64,000 nucleotides of DNA from Erythrophleum ivorense (Eukaryota; Streptophyta; Magnoliopsida; Fabales; Fabaceae): the NCBI GenBank assembly GCA_026724425.1, contig JAIUCV010000084.1:4768001-4832000 (forward strand), in the 5' to 3' direction. Positions 11,004 through 21,814 of this stretch are shown here, one piece after another (within the stretch, counting starts at the first letter, position 1; the number at the start of each line of letters is the position of its first letter). The position numbers were made by a program, and so were the translations under genes. Below the pieces are notes generated by a model. The model was given only the letters and a program-made list of their open reading frames with translations. It searched no databases and was not told where the DNA came from.

Positions 11004-14000
11004 TCACTCCACAGCCTGCTTGTCGAACCACTTTCCGAACTTCAGCTTCATCTTTGCCTCTGGCTCCCAAGTCTGCTCCTCTGTGCCGCTACAGTCCCAC
11101 AAGACTCTCAACAATGGCACTCTCTTGTTCCGCAAAACCTTGACTCTCCTCTCAAGAATCCTCACAGGAACTGCCGGAACTGTCATATCTGGCTGAAGAT
11201 CCTCTGGAATCTCAACCACTACCTCCTCTGAAGGACGCAAACACCTCCTCAACATCGAAACATGAAACACCTTATGAAAGGCGCTCATAATCGGTGGCAA
11301 CTCCAACCGATAAGCCACTGGCCCAACTCGCTCCACCACTGGAAACGGACCCATAAAACGCGGACTGAGCTTGTTCTCTGCTATGGACCTGTTAGGGCCC
11401 CTCAACATAGCCATCTTGAGATAAACTCTATCTCCCACCTGAAACTCAAGCTCACGTCGCCGCCTGTCTGCATAACTCCTCTGTCTATCCTGAGCCTCCT
11501 TCATGTTCAGCCTCAAGACACGAATCTTCTCCGTCGTCTCCTGAACAAAACTAGCTCCAAACATGCTGCGCTCCCCCACTTGGGTCCAGCATAAGGGTGT
11601 CCTACATGGCCTCCCATACAAAGCCTCATAAGGAGCCATGCCAATGCTAGACTGAAAACTGTTGTTATAGGCAAACTCTGCCAAACACAGATGATCAGCC
11701 CAATGACCACCCCAATCCAGTACACACATCCTAAGCAGATCCTCCAAAGTCTGAATAGTCCTCTCTGACTGCCCATCTGTCTGCGGATGATACGCTGTAC
11801 TCATATGCACCTTAGTGCCCATCTCAGTCTGAAATGCCCTCCAAAACTCTGAAGCAAACCTCGGATCTCTATCCGACACAATACTGGCTGGCACTCCATG
11901 CAGCCTCACAATCTCCCGCACAAACTTCCTAGCCAAAACAGCTGCTCCATCTGTCTTCTTGATGGCCAAGAAATGTGCTGACTTAGTCAAGCGATCCACA
12001 ATGACCCAAATCGCATCAAAAGTCCGTGAGATAGGTAATCCCACAACAAAGTCCATAGTGATCATATCCCACTTCCACTCTGGAATGGGTAAACTCTGCA
12101 AAAGACCACTAGGCACCTGATGCTCTGCCTTGACCAAAGAACAAGTGTTGCACCTCGCAACCCAATCTGCCACATCCCTCTTCATCCCAACCCAATGATA
12201 ATACCGTTTGAGGTCACGGTACATCTTGGTCGCACCCGGATGAATCGAAAACTTGCTCGAATGAGCCTCTCTCAAAACCTCCTGCCTCAACTCCTCATCC
12301 TTGGGCACACAAACTCGCCCACGAACTAAGATAGTCCCATTCGAAGAGACCTGATACTCAGAACCAGCTGCCCGCGATGCATCCAACAAAACCGGATCAT
12401 CCTGCTGAGCCACTCTGATCCTGCTAAGTAAATCTGCCTGGTCAGCCGCCTCCAAGCCCAACGGCTCCTCAGAAATAGCACATAAACGCAATGTACTCAA
12501 CTCACTGACCAAAGCCTCAACACCACGCTCTCTATCTGAATCAACCCTCCGTCGACTCAAAGCATCTGCCACCAAATTGGCCTTGCCTGGATGATAAACA
12601 ATATCCAAGTCATAGTCTGCCAGAAACTCCACCCAACGCGTCTGTCTCGCATTCAGCAAAGGCTGAGTGAAAATATGCTGTAGACTCTTGTGATCTGTAA
12701 AGATCTGCACTCTACCACCATAAAGATAAGACCTCCAAATCTTGAGTGCAAAAACCACTGCTCCCAACTCAAGATCATGCGTAGGACGGTTGCGCTCACT
12801 GCCCTGCAACTGCCTCGAAGCATAGGCAATCACTCTGCCCTCCTGCATCAAAACACAACCAAGTCCAACACCTGAAGCATCTGTGTACACTACATATGGC
12901 TTCCCCGGGTCGGGTAATGCCAAAACTGGTGTACTAGTCAACATCTCCTTGAGCTTCCCAAAGCTCTCCTCGCACTCCTGCGACCACACAAACGGCACAT
13001 CCTTGCCGGTCAACCTCGTCATCGGCTGAGACATACTCGCAAACCCCTTGACGAACCTCCTGTAGTAGCCTGCTAAACCCAGAAAACTCCTGATCTCGGT
13101 AGCACTACTCGGTCTAGGCCAATCTCTAATGGCCTCAATCTTAGCCGGATCCACAGAAACCCCCTCTGCAGAAACAATGTGGCCAAGAAAACCCATCTCC
13201 CTCTGCCAAAAGCTGCACTTGCTCAACTTAGCAAACAGCTTCTGCTCTCGAAGCTTCTCCAACACAAGCCTCAAATGAGTCGCATGCTCCTCTGGACTCC
13301 TCGAATACACCAAAATGTCATCAATGAAAATAATGACAAACACATCCAGAAACTCCCTGAATACGTCGTTCATCAACCTCATAAATGCTGCCGGCGCATT
13401 AGTCAAACCAAAAGGCATGACCACAAACTCAAAATGCCCATACCTCGTCCGAAAAGCTGTCTTCCGGACATCTGCCTCATCTATCGGAATCTGATGATAT
13501 CCCGATGCCAAGTCGATCTTGGAGAACCAAGTAGCACCTCTCAACTGATCCAACAACTCATCGATCCTCGGAAGTGGGTACCTGTTCTTCACAGTGACTC
13601 GGTTAAGACCCCGATAATCGATGCACAACCGAAAACTGCCATCCTTCTTCTTAACAAACAACACTGGCGCTCCCCACGGCGAAACACTAGGTCTGATGAA
13701 CCCTTTACTCAAAAGGTCCTCTAGCTGCTTCTTCAGCTCTGCCATCTCTGCTGGAGCCATCCTGTAAGGTGTCTTCGATATCGGAGCTGTCCCGGGCTCT
13801 AATTCAATCGTGAAAGGATCTGACCGAGATGGTGGCAATCCCTTCAGCGACCGAAATACATCCTCGAAATCCTGGACAACCTGAATATCCTGCAGACTCA
13901 CCTCACCACTGGACTCTGTCATAGTGATCGTCGCCAAATAGGCTTCGCAGCCCCGCTCTAACAACTGCTCTGCCTGAATAGCTGAAATCACTATACTCCC

Positions 14001-15908
14001 CGAAGTCGGTCTCACTCCCTGATAAACCAACTTCCCTGCATCCCGCTCAAACGCCACTCTACCTCTGTAGCAATCCAGATGAACTCGGTATAGAGATAAC
14101 CAGTCCATCCCCAAAATCACGTCATACAGTTCCACTGGACTGATGACCAAATCAGCTGGCATAGACTGCCCCGCAATACGCACATCAACTGCTCTAGCTC
14201 TGCCCGAAGTAGCCAAATAACCACCTCCGGCAACCTTGACAAAGCCTGAAGCCTCGCCCTCGCTACTCCGAATACCACTACTCTCAGCTCTCTCCGGAGT
14301 AATGAAGCAATTAGATGCTCCCGAGTCAAACAACACGTGAGACTCAAATCCACCAACTAACAAGGTCCCTACACAATTCCACAAGTGTTGAGAACCTCTA
14401 ACTCTATCACAGTAAAATAACAGAAACAGACACACCAACAATTCTACCTTAAAGAATTTAAAAGTCTGAGTCAAGATTTTACCTGTGATCTGGCCTGACT
14501 GACTGGTCTGGCCCACCTCTGCCGAAGTGTACACACGCGGCGCCCCGCCTGACTGCAACGCTGCAATCTGAGCTACTGGCTGGATAGCCAATGGCTGCAT
14601 CGCTGCCAACGCCTTCTGCTGCAACTTGGGACACATGGTCTTGACATGCCCCGCCTCTCTGCAGTAGTAACACACAATGGGCTCCCTGGGCCCCGCCCTC
14701 TTGGGACAAGAAGCAACTCGGTGATCCAAGCTCCCACAACCAAAACAACCGCCGGTACTCTGGCCACTCGCAGACATCTCATCTGCTCTCCTCTTCTGGC
14801 CCTGCGCAGGCCTGCCGCCCCTGCTAAAACCAGAACTGTAACCTCCACGCTGCTGCTGCCGCTGCTGGCCCCTAGGCTGGGTAGCAGGAACAACTGCCGC
14901 TGGAACAACTGCCGTACTTGCCGGCTCACGCAGATCCTCCTCGATGGAAGCTGCCAACTCCACTAGCTCAACTCTGGAGTGGTACATCCCACCCCTGCAC
15001 TGAGTCCTGATGCTCCTCCGAAGTCCCTGAAGAAACCTCGACATCAGCTCTCTCTCACCCACCAGCTCACTCCTGGTGTGGACCACCAACCTGCAGAACT
15101 CTGCATCGTACTCCCGTACTGACCTCTCGCCCTGAGTCAGCCCCATAAACCTCACTCGCAACCTGTCACGAGCCTCCTGCGGGAAGAACTTGTAGTTGAA
15201 CTCCTCGACGAAGTCAACCCAAGTCCAAGCCGCCCTCCTGGTCCTAACAGATCTCCACCACAAATGTGCATCGCCTCCAAGATAATGCACCGCAAGCTCA
15301 ACCTGGAACTGCTCTGGACAACGGACCGAACCGAAGTTCCGCTCTAACCTTTGACGCCACTCGTCAGCCTGCTCCGGAGTGACACCGCCCTCAAACGTCG
15401 GCGTGCCAATCCTCTGCATCTCCCTCATCATCTCGCGATAGGGAAAATGATCATCTGCAGCACCATGCTGCCCAACAAAACCTGCAGCCCCCGGCTGCTG
15501 AACAAAACCGGCACCCGCCTGTGCCCCGGCACCTGCCTGTGCCCCGGCCGCTGGAGGTGCAACCGGAGCCTGCTGTGGAACTGCCTCTGGAAGACGTGCC
15601 AAAAGCTGCGTCAGTAGCCCCACAATCAAATCACCCTGAGCAAGAGCCGCGCCCCCACCGGGAACTGCTCCTGCCCCCGCGCCACCACCGACGCCTAAAC
15701 TAGCCCCACCGGCTAACGAAACAGACTGTGTCACCGACGCAGTCTCCACACTCGGTACTGCATTCTCCGCTGAAGCCTCAGCCTCTGGCAAACCACGACC
15801 AGCGCCCCGACCTCCACGACCCGCTGCTCGCCCACCGCGACCAGCTCCTCTGCCCCCACGGGCTGCACCGCGACCACGACCACGGCCACGACCACGACCT
15901 GCGTCCAT
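11004..15908 (-). CDS. T1 Gag-Pol polyprotein with chromodomain-like tail
   Basis: One 1634-codon open frame from ATG at 15908. Residues 1-40 are a GRGRG/ARGG-rich basic tail. About 150-330 is retrotransposon gag (REMMREMQRIGTPTFEGG). Two zinc knuckles follow near 388 and 413 (CFGCGSLDHRVASC and CYYCREAGHVKTMC). About 476-513 corresponds to a candidate 114-bp intron. The retropepsin has FDSGAS near 530. The reverse transcriptase has FIDD near 861. RNase H and an integrase follow, with a zinc-binding region near 1224-1260 and D-D-E near 1284, 1346 and 1379. The last ~60 residues fit a chromodomain that would read heterochromatin marks for targeting. No stop or frameshift is visible, so T1 may be competent. 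Splicing the intron gives 1596 residues in the same frame. Confidence 0.93.
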   Translation of the reverse strand: MDAGRGRGRGRGRGAARGGRGAGRGGRAAGRGGRGAGRGLPEAEASAENAVPSVETASVTQSVSLAGGASLGVGGGAGAGAVPGGGAALAQGDLIVGLLTQLLARLPEAVPQQAPVAPPAAGAQAGAGAQAGAGFVQQPGAAGFVGQHGAADDHFPYREMMREMQRIGTPTFEGGVTPEQADEWRQRLERNFGSVRCPEQFQVELAVHYLGGDAHLWWRSVRTRRAAWTWVDFVEEFNYKFFPQEARDRLRVRFMGLTQGERSVREYDAEFCRLVVHTRSELVGERELMSRFLQGLRRSIRTQCRGGMYHSRVELVELAASIEEDLREPASTAVVPAAVVPATQPRGQQRQQQRGGYSSGFSRGGRPAQGQKRRADEMSASGQSTGGCFGCGSLDHRVASCPKRAGPREPIVCYYCREAGHVKTMCPKLQQKALAAMQPLAIQPVAQIAALQSGGAPRVYTSAEVGQTSQSGQITGKILTQTFKFFKVELLVCLFLLFYCDRVRGSQHLWNCVGTLLVGGFESHVLFDSGASNCFITPERAESSGIRSSEGEASGFVKVAGGGYLATSGRARAVDVRIAGQSMPADLVISPVELYDVILGMDWLSLYRVHLDCYRGRVAFERDAGKLVYQGVRPTSGSIVISAIQAEQLLERGCEAYLATITMTESSGEVSLQDIQVVQDFEDVFRSLKGLPPSRSDPFTIELEPGTAPISKTPYRMAPAEMAELKKQLEDLLSKGFIRPSVSPWGAPVLFVKKKDGSFRLCIDYRGLNRVTVKNRYPLPRIDELLDQLRGATWFSKIDLASGYHQIPIDEADVRKTAFRTRYGHFEFVVMPFGLTNAPAAFMRLMNDVFREFLDVFVIIFIDDILVYSRSPEEHATHLRLVLEKLREQKLFAKLSKCSFWQREMGFLGHIVSAEGVSVDPAKIEAIRDWPRPSSATEIRSFLGLAGYYRRFVKGFASMSQPMTRLTGKDVPFVWSQECEESFGKLKEMLTSTPVLALPDPGKPYVVYTDASGVGLGCVLMQEGRVIAYASRQLQGSERNRPTHDLELGAVVFALKIWRSYLYGGRVQIFTDHKSLQHIFTQPLLNARQTRWVEFLADYDLDIVYHPGKANLVADALSRRRVDSDRERGVEALVSELSTLRLCAISEEPLGLEAADQADLLSRIRVAQQDDPVLLDASRAAGSEYQVSSNGTILVRGRVCVPKDEELRQEVLREAHSSKFSIHPGATKMYRDLKRYYHWVGMKRDVADWVARCNTCSLVKAEHQVPSGLLQSLPIPEWKWDMITMDFVVGLPISRTFDAIWVIVDRLTKSAHFLAIKKTDGAAVLARKFVREIVRLHGVPASIVSDRDPRFASEFWRAFQTEMGTKVHMSTAYHPQTDGQSERTIQTLEDLLRMCVLDWGGHWADHLCLAEFAYNNSFQSSIGMAPYEALYGRPCRTPLCWTQVGERSMFGASFVQETTEKIRVLRLNMKEAQDRQRSYADRRRRELEFQVGDRVYLKMAMLRGPNRSIAENKLSPRFMGPFPVVERVGPVAYRLELPPIMSAFHKVFHVSMLRRCLRPSEEVVVEIPEDLQPDMTVPAVPVRILERRVKVLRNKRVPLLRVLWDCSGTEEQTWEPEAKMKLKFGKWFDKQAVE
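14369..14482 (-). other. Candidate intron between Gag and protease (T1)
   Basis: 114 bp with minus-strand GTAAAA donor (after 14483) and TTGTGTAG acceptor (ending 14369), more AT-rich than the surrounding coding sequence. Removing it keeps frame and joins the end of Gag directly to the start of the retropepsin, matching the layout I expect for this clade. In T1 the unspliced reading is also open. The same interval exists in T2 at 42838-42951. Confidence 0.65.
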
Positions 15909-16109
15909 CTCTCTGCACTACCACCAAGTACAGAAAATGAGCAAAGTCAACACACAAAAACAAAACACCACAAACACCAAATTCCACTCACTTACCGCGG
16001 AAAGCCGAGACCGAGAGGATGATACTAGACTACTAACTGACTAATCACACAAAATCAATTTTAACACATAGTCCAGCTCACCCAAACTAACAGTCCTAAA
16101 ACCGTATTC
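15909..16109 (-). other. T1 leader between primer site and gag
   Basis: About 200 bp of untranslated leader without other features that I can identify. The first in-frame ATG after the primer site is at 15908, directly followed by the GRGR-rich start of Gag. Confidence 0.6.
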
Positions 16110-16121
16110 GCTCTGATACCA
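16110..16121 (-). promoter_or_regulatory. T1 primer-binding site, tRNA-iMet
   Basis: Minus-strand TGGTATCAGAGC, complementary to the 3' end of initiator methionine tRNA, three bases inside the 5' LTR end. Confidence 0.93.
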
Positions 16122-16124
16122 AAA

Positions 16125-17455
16125 TGAAACAACCAAGCTTTTTTTTTTTTATAAATGATTATAATAATTATCAATGCGGAAATTCTCAGAAAGAAATCAA
16201 TAATATTAAATCATAAAAGCCGTTCAACAAATAACCAATAAAACCAATAAAACGAATAAGCAACCTAAACACCAGGTTTGCTACATTATTAAAAATAAAC
16301 TAACATCCTAGAAAATGTTCATTTCTAATCATCCATAAAATAATTCTTAAAACCAACATCCTAAATTCCTCTTCAGCCTCTTCTCTCGGTCTCTTTCCGC
16401 GGAAGAACATTACTGTTACCTGCAACACATTGGAATAGAGTTGCGTAAGTATTATCATAAATACTTAGTGAGTGGATCATCCTGCCTACAGGCCAATTAC
16501 GCCAAACACCAGACAAAATATCACAACAATCAATAACAACAACAATGCTCAACAATACTCAATAATATAAACATTCCCTGTCAGGAAACACCCACGTTTC
16601 CTGACACCCAGGTCGGTGTCGACCGACACCTGAATGGTGTCGATCGACGCCAGCCTCCCGAGTGTCGATCGACACTCACAGAGTGTCGCTCGACACCGGC
16701 TCGACGCCCAGAAACCAGAAGCTACGAAAAAACGCATTCCAAATCGCAATAACACCAAATCTAAGGGGTTTTCAACGCCCCAATGCTACCAAAACACGAA
16801 ATTCAACATAACAATCTCAAGAACACATCATAAATCCGAAATCACACAATCCCTAACTCTTGACGGACCTACAGTCACGCACTCACCTTAGAAACGGATT
16901 GGAAAGATGGAGAAGAGATAGGACAACGAAGAACAGCAACAAAACGAGTCTCCAAACTCCAAAAACTCTCTGGAAATCACCTCAGCCTCTCTGGAACCTT
17001 TCTTTCTCGAGAACTGAGCTTCTCACGCGGCTGGAGACTTTTAAATCGCGACCTAGGGCTTTCCTAGCCCAAAACCGAACAAAACCAGCCGACTTAAATC
17101 AAACCGGTCGATTTCCAGATAACCGGTGTCGATCGACACCCTCCCTTGGTGTCGGTCGACACCAATCGACCAAACCAACTCCGATTGCAAATCGATCGAC
17201 TTAAACCGGAAATCAAACCCGATAACCGGTGTCGATCGACACCCTTCGGGTGTCGATCGATACTAGTCGTTCAGAAGAATTTAACACACTTTCTTCGCGA
17301 TGCTTGAACCTTAGACCGACTGCACAACAATCAAACAAGAACATGTACAGCCAACCCTCAATTCACACCTCTAAGAGCATGTGCCAACTACTCCCGAACC
17401 CCTAGCATCGTCCAACACCACTTCCAAAACAACTTCCAGGTTCACGGATGTTACA
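16125..17455 (-). repeat. T1 5' LTR (1331 bp)
   Basis: Same length and, by eye, all but identical to the copy at 9103-10433, including both palindrome clusters. It ends against the TSD TATTG at 17456-17460. Confidence 0.93.
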
Positions 17456-18013
17456 TATTGTCCTGCATTTTGACATGGATAAGTTAAGGCGACAGTCCAC
17501 CATTGATGGTCAGAGTTTTTCTGTAGAGATCTCTAAAGATGATGATCCTATCCGAGGCCTTTCAAATGACATTACTGCTGGGTATGTCAAGGAGCTGGTT
17601 ACTAGTGAGCAAGTGAACAAGGTGGACAATGGGAATGGAGCGTCAGTTGCAGATCGAGTCATAGCCACACAGCCTCCAATAAAGCAAAGGTATGCACTTC
17701 CTGCACTCAATTCAAAACCCCCTGATATCATCATTAGGAATTTCAAAGGTCCAAATGCTGTTTCACACTCATGCAAGCAACGAGATACTCGTAGAAAGCT
17801 TGGTTTTTCTTTTGATGATTCTGCAGGAAAAAGAAGTGTCCCACCCAAAATCACATCCCGCCCTGCTGCTATTCCTTAATGCCTTGGTCGATTTCATGCA
17901 CCAAATGCTTACACACCACCATGGATGAGGAGACACTTTTCTCCGAGGCATGTGCTGCCACTGTCTAATCCACCAGATGTCTGAGCCTCGATACAGTCAA
18001 GCTAATGAACTGG
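17456..18013 (+). pseudogene. Athila post-protease region, resumed after T1
   Basis: After the target duplication the Athila frame continues (FDMDKLRRQSTIDGQSFSVE, PALNSKPPDIIIRNFKGPNA), closes at 17879, and by frameshift resumes up to about 17985. No reverse transcriptase follows. Near 18013 it abuts the tandem-repeat DNA also found at 4588, so the 3' part of the element is lost. Confidence 0.75.
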
Positions 18014-18055
18014 TGCTAGAACGATATATTTTCTTACTAATTTGTCCAACACACT

Positions 18056-19290
18056 GTTTTTTTTTTTTTTTTTTTTGGTGCAAATGTGAAGATTTAAACC
18101 ATTTTTGAGAGTTTACATAATGTTGCTCAGCAACTTATTACAACAAATAAAAAAGAGAGGGAAAAAACACTAGCAAGACTACTCGTTGTCTCGGAAGCTG
18201 AAATACGTCTGAAGGAGCGATGTTGAGGAAGCTGAGGTCGCGGGGAAAGATAACAGCCGGTCACGCATCATCCTATCAACCGCTGAGCTGATTGAAGACG
18301 CTGAAGAACGGGGAGTGGCAGAGAAAATTCTCGTATTACGCTCTCTCCAGAGCAAATAGATGAGAATCTGCAACCAAAGTTTAGCTACTACAGCCTTAGA
18401 AGACTGCATAGAAAGAATTGATGTAGTTACTGACGCTAAATCCGTTGGAGGATTTGGCCAGAGAGAACCCGCAATTTGAGACCAAATTTCTGAGGAGAAA
18501 TAGCATTCAAAGAACAAGTGCTCATGAGATTCCGATCCATTTGAGCAGAGCACACATCCATGTTGTACATTGAGGCCCCAACGAATAAGTCTGTCCCTAG
18601 TTGGTAAACGTGCCAAGTATACCAACCAAGCAATGAAAGAGCAGCGTGGAATTGCCTCTCTGAACCATATTGCCTTGTACCAAGCAATTATGGGTCCGCT
18701 CACTCTTAGCTGAGACCAAGTAGATTTAGAGGAGAAACTGTCTTTAAAAACTCCTGGACCATGACACCAGAAGAACACATCCGACCCTTTTTCATCAGTA
18801 GGAGGCTCAATTCCTGCTATTACTATTTGAGATGTTTCAGCAGCAACCGATCTAGCTGCTGGGAATCTCCAAAAACCATTATTGGTCGCTTGAGCGACAG
18901 AAGCATCCTGGCGAATTTGTAACTCAGTTGGACCCTGAGTACCCATGAAAGAGATTAATGGTCCTAAATCTGTCCAGCAGTCATACCAAAACCGAGCCTT
19001 GTGACCATCTCTAACTTCACACTTCAGAAAATCCTCCAACTTATTTCTTAGCTGTAACATACTCCTCACTGATTTTGACAATCGATTAGAGTCCTCCATG
19101 ATCCAGAAATCTTTTCGATTGAAAATATTTCCTTTTAGCCAGGCAACCCAAATGGACCCTGAGTTTGTGAAAAAATTCCAGACATGCTTTAATCTGTAAA
19201 CCATTTCAAAATCCTCCAGTAATCTGATCCCAACCCTCCTTCTTTCTTTGGTCTGCATATATCCTTCCATGCCACTCTTGATCCCATAGC
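18056..19290 (-). mobile_element. 5'-truncated LINE with 12-bp TSD
   Basis: A minus-strand non-LTR retrotransposon fragment. The poly-A tail is seen as about 20 T at 18057-18076. The 12-bp duplication GTCCAACACACT flanks it at 18044-18055 and 19291-19302. The 5' end is truncated inside the ORF2 C-terminal part, the normal outcome of incomplete target-primed reverse transcription. Confidence 0.9.
18179..19290 (-). pseudogene. LINE ORF2 C-terminus with zf-RVT domain
   Basis: About 370 codons of the region downstream of the reverse transcriptase catalytic core. Recognisable parts are GIRLLEDFEMVYRLKHVWNF, the zinc-binding domain with CVLCSNGSESHEHLFFEC, and LIYLLWRERNTRIF near the end. The open frame extends past 19290 into host DNA, so its apparent start is not real. 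Homology just inside the 5' end (AWKDICRPKKEGGLG) is in another frame, placing a frameshift near 19230. The reverse transcriptase motifs themselves are absent, so it is inactive. Confidence 0.88.
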
Positions 19291-19602
19291 GTCCAACACA
19301 CTTGTGGTCATAAGATTGTACATGTGACAATATGAGATCGAAAGGACTAATTTAGTGATATGTTTGTTGCCCAAGCATGAAAAAAAAAAAATCAATAGAT
19401 CAAGTTAGTCCGAGAATATGAGATATATAAAAAGGACTAATTTAGTGATATCTTTTCGTACCTTTTTTGTCCAACACACTTGTGACAAGATTGTCCGATG
19501 TAAAGGACTAACTTGGTAAGAAGTGTTTTACTTTGTCCGTAAGAATTAATTTTATAATCTGTTATAATTTTTTTATTACTAATTCATGATAATTTAGAAC
19601 AT

Positions 19603-20832
19603 CTCCAATCCTCTTATATACTGTATTTGGTACCAAATTTAATTTTGCAATAAAAACTGTTCTAACCTTTTCTTCATGAACAAGCTTTCATTTATAATAA
19701 AAGTCAGATTATATCGAAAACGAGACCATATATTTTCTTGATTTGCTTTTGCGATGTTAAAGTTCCGATGAGATCTCGAGCGTCCGATTTGATACACAAG
19801 TTTGTGTATACTTTTTCCAGTGCGTGATAAAGAGTTGATCTAATTACCAGAGCTTCTGCCATGATTGGGGAGGATACATTTCGTTCATCAGCTTTTCCAA
19901 CTGTGGGTTATGCGCCAGCTTCAACATAGAAAATCCAGCATGATTCTACGATTTTAGTGTATTCATGCCAAGATCCGTTTGTAAAGCATATAACTGTTCC
20001 GACGATCTTTTTGTATTTGTTTCCAACTGCTTTTATAAATAATAAAAAAATCTAATCAATTCGTCTTTATGGCGGCCTAGTTTCTATGTTATCATCAAAC
20101 TTCAATTTGAGATTCTCTGAAATCCAAATTTTGACTATCTAGAGATATGTGATATTCTGATTCAACACTGACTAAGTTTTTTGGAGGATTCACGTTAAGA
20201 TTCAATATATGAAAACCAATATGGAGAACAAAAATCCAAAGGTACCATCAAGAAATGAAAAGGTTGTTAAAAATCTCAGAGGCCAATTTTAAAAATATTG
20301 TTTATACTAGAAATTCATCTTACTTTTATTATTGAAAAGGAAAAAATTAACGATAAATTCAATCTCAAGTTTTCTTTTTGTTTATCCAATGGCTTAATTT
20401 ATTCTCGAGTTCAGTTTGTTTTTTCTAGAAATTTGAAGTTCTTTTTTGATGGCCAAAATATTGCCTATAAATTGGGTGTAGTTTGGTAATAATTTTTCTT
20501 ACGTAGATTAAAAATAAAATTGGCAATTAATATAAACTGGTTGGTGTACGTAACCGTTTGGAGATGAGTTAGCAAAATGCACGTTTCAAGTTTATGCACA
20601 AGTTGTTAACGTACACACACACTAAACGTCCAAAAAATATTAATGAATGTTGGTCCAACAAAAACAATGAATGTTACAATTCTAAACGTCCAAAAAATAT
20701 CAAAGTTAAATCTTTATTTAGTTCGATGATAAAAAAAAATCTGTTAAGTGCACATTTGCCATACTTTTTTTTTTTTTTTTTTTTTTGTTAAAGTCATTCT
20801 TCTATTGTATTAAATCCAACTATATTGCCTTA
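19603..20832. other. AT-rich intergenic DNA
   Basis: No gene. It has a local direct repeat CTAAACGTCCAAAAAATAT at about 20622 and 20682, and a long T run at about 20766-20786 that could be an old retroposon tail but has no matching body or TSD that I could find. Confidence 0.45.
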
Positions 20833-20840
20833 TAACAATT

Positions 20841-21368
20841 CTATGTTCTAAATATCCTCGATTTTTCCGATTAATCGTTCGATTAATCGCTCCAAGGGGG
20901 GTAACCACAGCGATTCCGATTTTGCCCGATTAATTACAATAATCGCCAGTTAATTCTGTAAATCGTAGGTCAAATTTATATTTTTCTGAAATCTGATTGG
21001 CTCAGTTGATACTTGATTGTAAAATTCGATCCAAAAATAAAAGTTCATTCTGTTTAGAGTTATTTTAACCAAAAAAATATGTGATTAATCGTTTTCAACA
21101 AATCAATTTTGGGATTTATCTTCTAAACACAAATTTTGACTATTTTTGTCTTATGTAGTATATGTGAATTTGAAAAAATATTTAATCTAGGTTGGAAATA
21201 TATGATTTTCATACTAATGTGTTATTTTATATATTAAATGTTTAAAAATATATTAAAATAAACCTAAAATTCCGCCCCGGTTAATCCCCGTATTATTAAC
21301 GGTTTTATGAAAAATCGATAATCGCTGCCCGACCGAATAATTAGCTAGAAGCGATATTTTGAACGTAG
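20841..21368. mobile_element. hAT-like non-autonomous element, 528 bp
   Basis: Inverted ends CTATGTTCTAAATATC (left) and CTACGTTCAAAATATC (complement of the right end) are flanked by the perfect 8-bp duplication TAACAATT (20833-20840 and 21369-21376). An 8-bp TSD is typical of the hAT superfamily. The interior is non-coding, with repeated CGATTAATCG words near 20870-20895. The family name is not known to me. Confidence 0.8.
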
Positions 21369-21814
21369 TAACAATTATTATAAACTTGCAAAACAACTTA
21401 TTCTATTAAATCTCTAAGATATACTTATGATCTTTTTTGGGTTCTCAAACTGAAAAGTAGCAATATTTTATTTCAATTTTGTTTTCTTTAAATTTGTGTT
21501 TTTCTTAACAAATCTAACTAATAGAAAAAAAAAGAAACATGTCAATTGGGGTTTTGGTGGGGTTCTTATGAGTCCTCAAATGAGAAAAAATTAGGGAAAT
21601 TTGGCAAAAACAACAGAAAAAAGAAGGTTTTGTCCGTTTACACATTTTCGTACTTTTACATATTTTGGACTTTAATACCCTTTAACTTTAAAAAATATGA
21701 AATATATATTTTTAAAATCCAAAAAAATTCAGAAAATTCAGAACAATGATCTTAAGACTTTTTATAATTTTTTCACAATTTATTTTTAATCATATGATAC
21801 TTAAAAAATATATT

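Larger units (their letters stand above)
9103..17455 (-). mobile_element. Full-length Tekay-like chromovirus T1 (Ty3/gypsy)
   Basis: Complete LTR retrotransposon of 8353 bp in reverse orientation, flanked by the 5-bp TSD TATTG (9098-9102 and 17456-17460). It has two 1331-bp LTRs, an initiator-Met primer site (16110-16121), one gag-pol gene (15908 to 11004) ending in a chromodomain-like tail, and a polypurine tract (10446-10434). Comparing the LTRs by eye I found one difference (G at about 9292, T at the matching position near 16314), so the insertion is recent. Domain order PR-RT-RH-INT and the C-terminal chromodomain assign it to the chromoviruses. The Tekay/Del clade is my best fit by motif memory. 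Confidence 0.93.
5398..18013 (+). mobile_element. Athila-type LTR retroelement, 3'-deleted, split by T1
   Basis: One LTR (5398-6535), a tRNA-Asp primer site (6542-6554) and a gag-protease coding region (6767 onward) place this in the Athila branch of Ty3/gypsy. The coding region stops at 9102, is interrupted by chromovirus T1, and resumes at 17456 after the TATTG target duplication. No reverse transcriptase, RNase H or integrase is present, and there is no second LTR. The sequence passes directly into the ~85-bp tandem repeats near 18014. It is therefore either a Gag-only non-autonomous derivative or the residue of a large deletion. Frameshifts in gag-protease show it is dead. Confidence 0.8.
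18014..19600. repeat. Right part of the ~85-bp tandem repeat
   Basis: Units with GTCCAACACACTTGTG recur at 18044, 19291 and 19471, with the same tail as at 4768-4850. The array is interrupted by a LINE at 18056-19290. Confidence 0.6.

Noticed and set aside
13179..13724. Long open frames opposite the chromovirus pol genes (also 43596-44141)
   Set aside because: They recur at the same place in T1 and T2 only because they mirror the conserved reverse transcriptase coding strand.
17510..17854. 114-codon open frame opposite the Athila coding remnant
   Set aside because: A shadow on the opposite strand of a recognised Athila frame.
20766..20786. Poly-T run as the tail of a minus-strand retroposon
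   Set aside because: No body with coding or SINE features and no flanking duplication could be identified.
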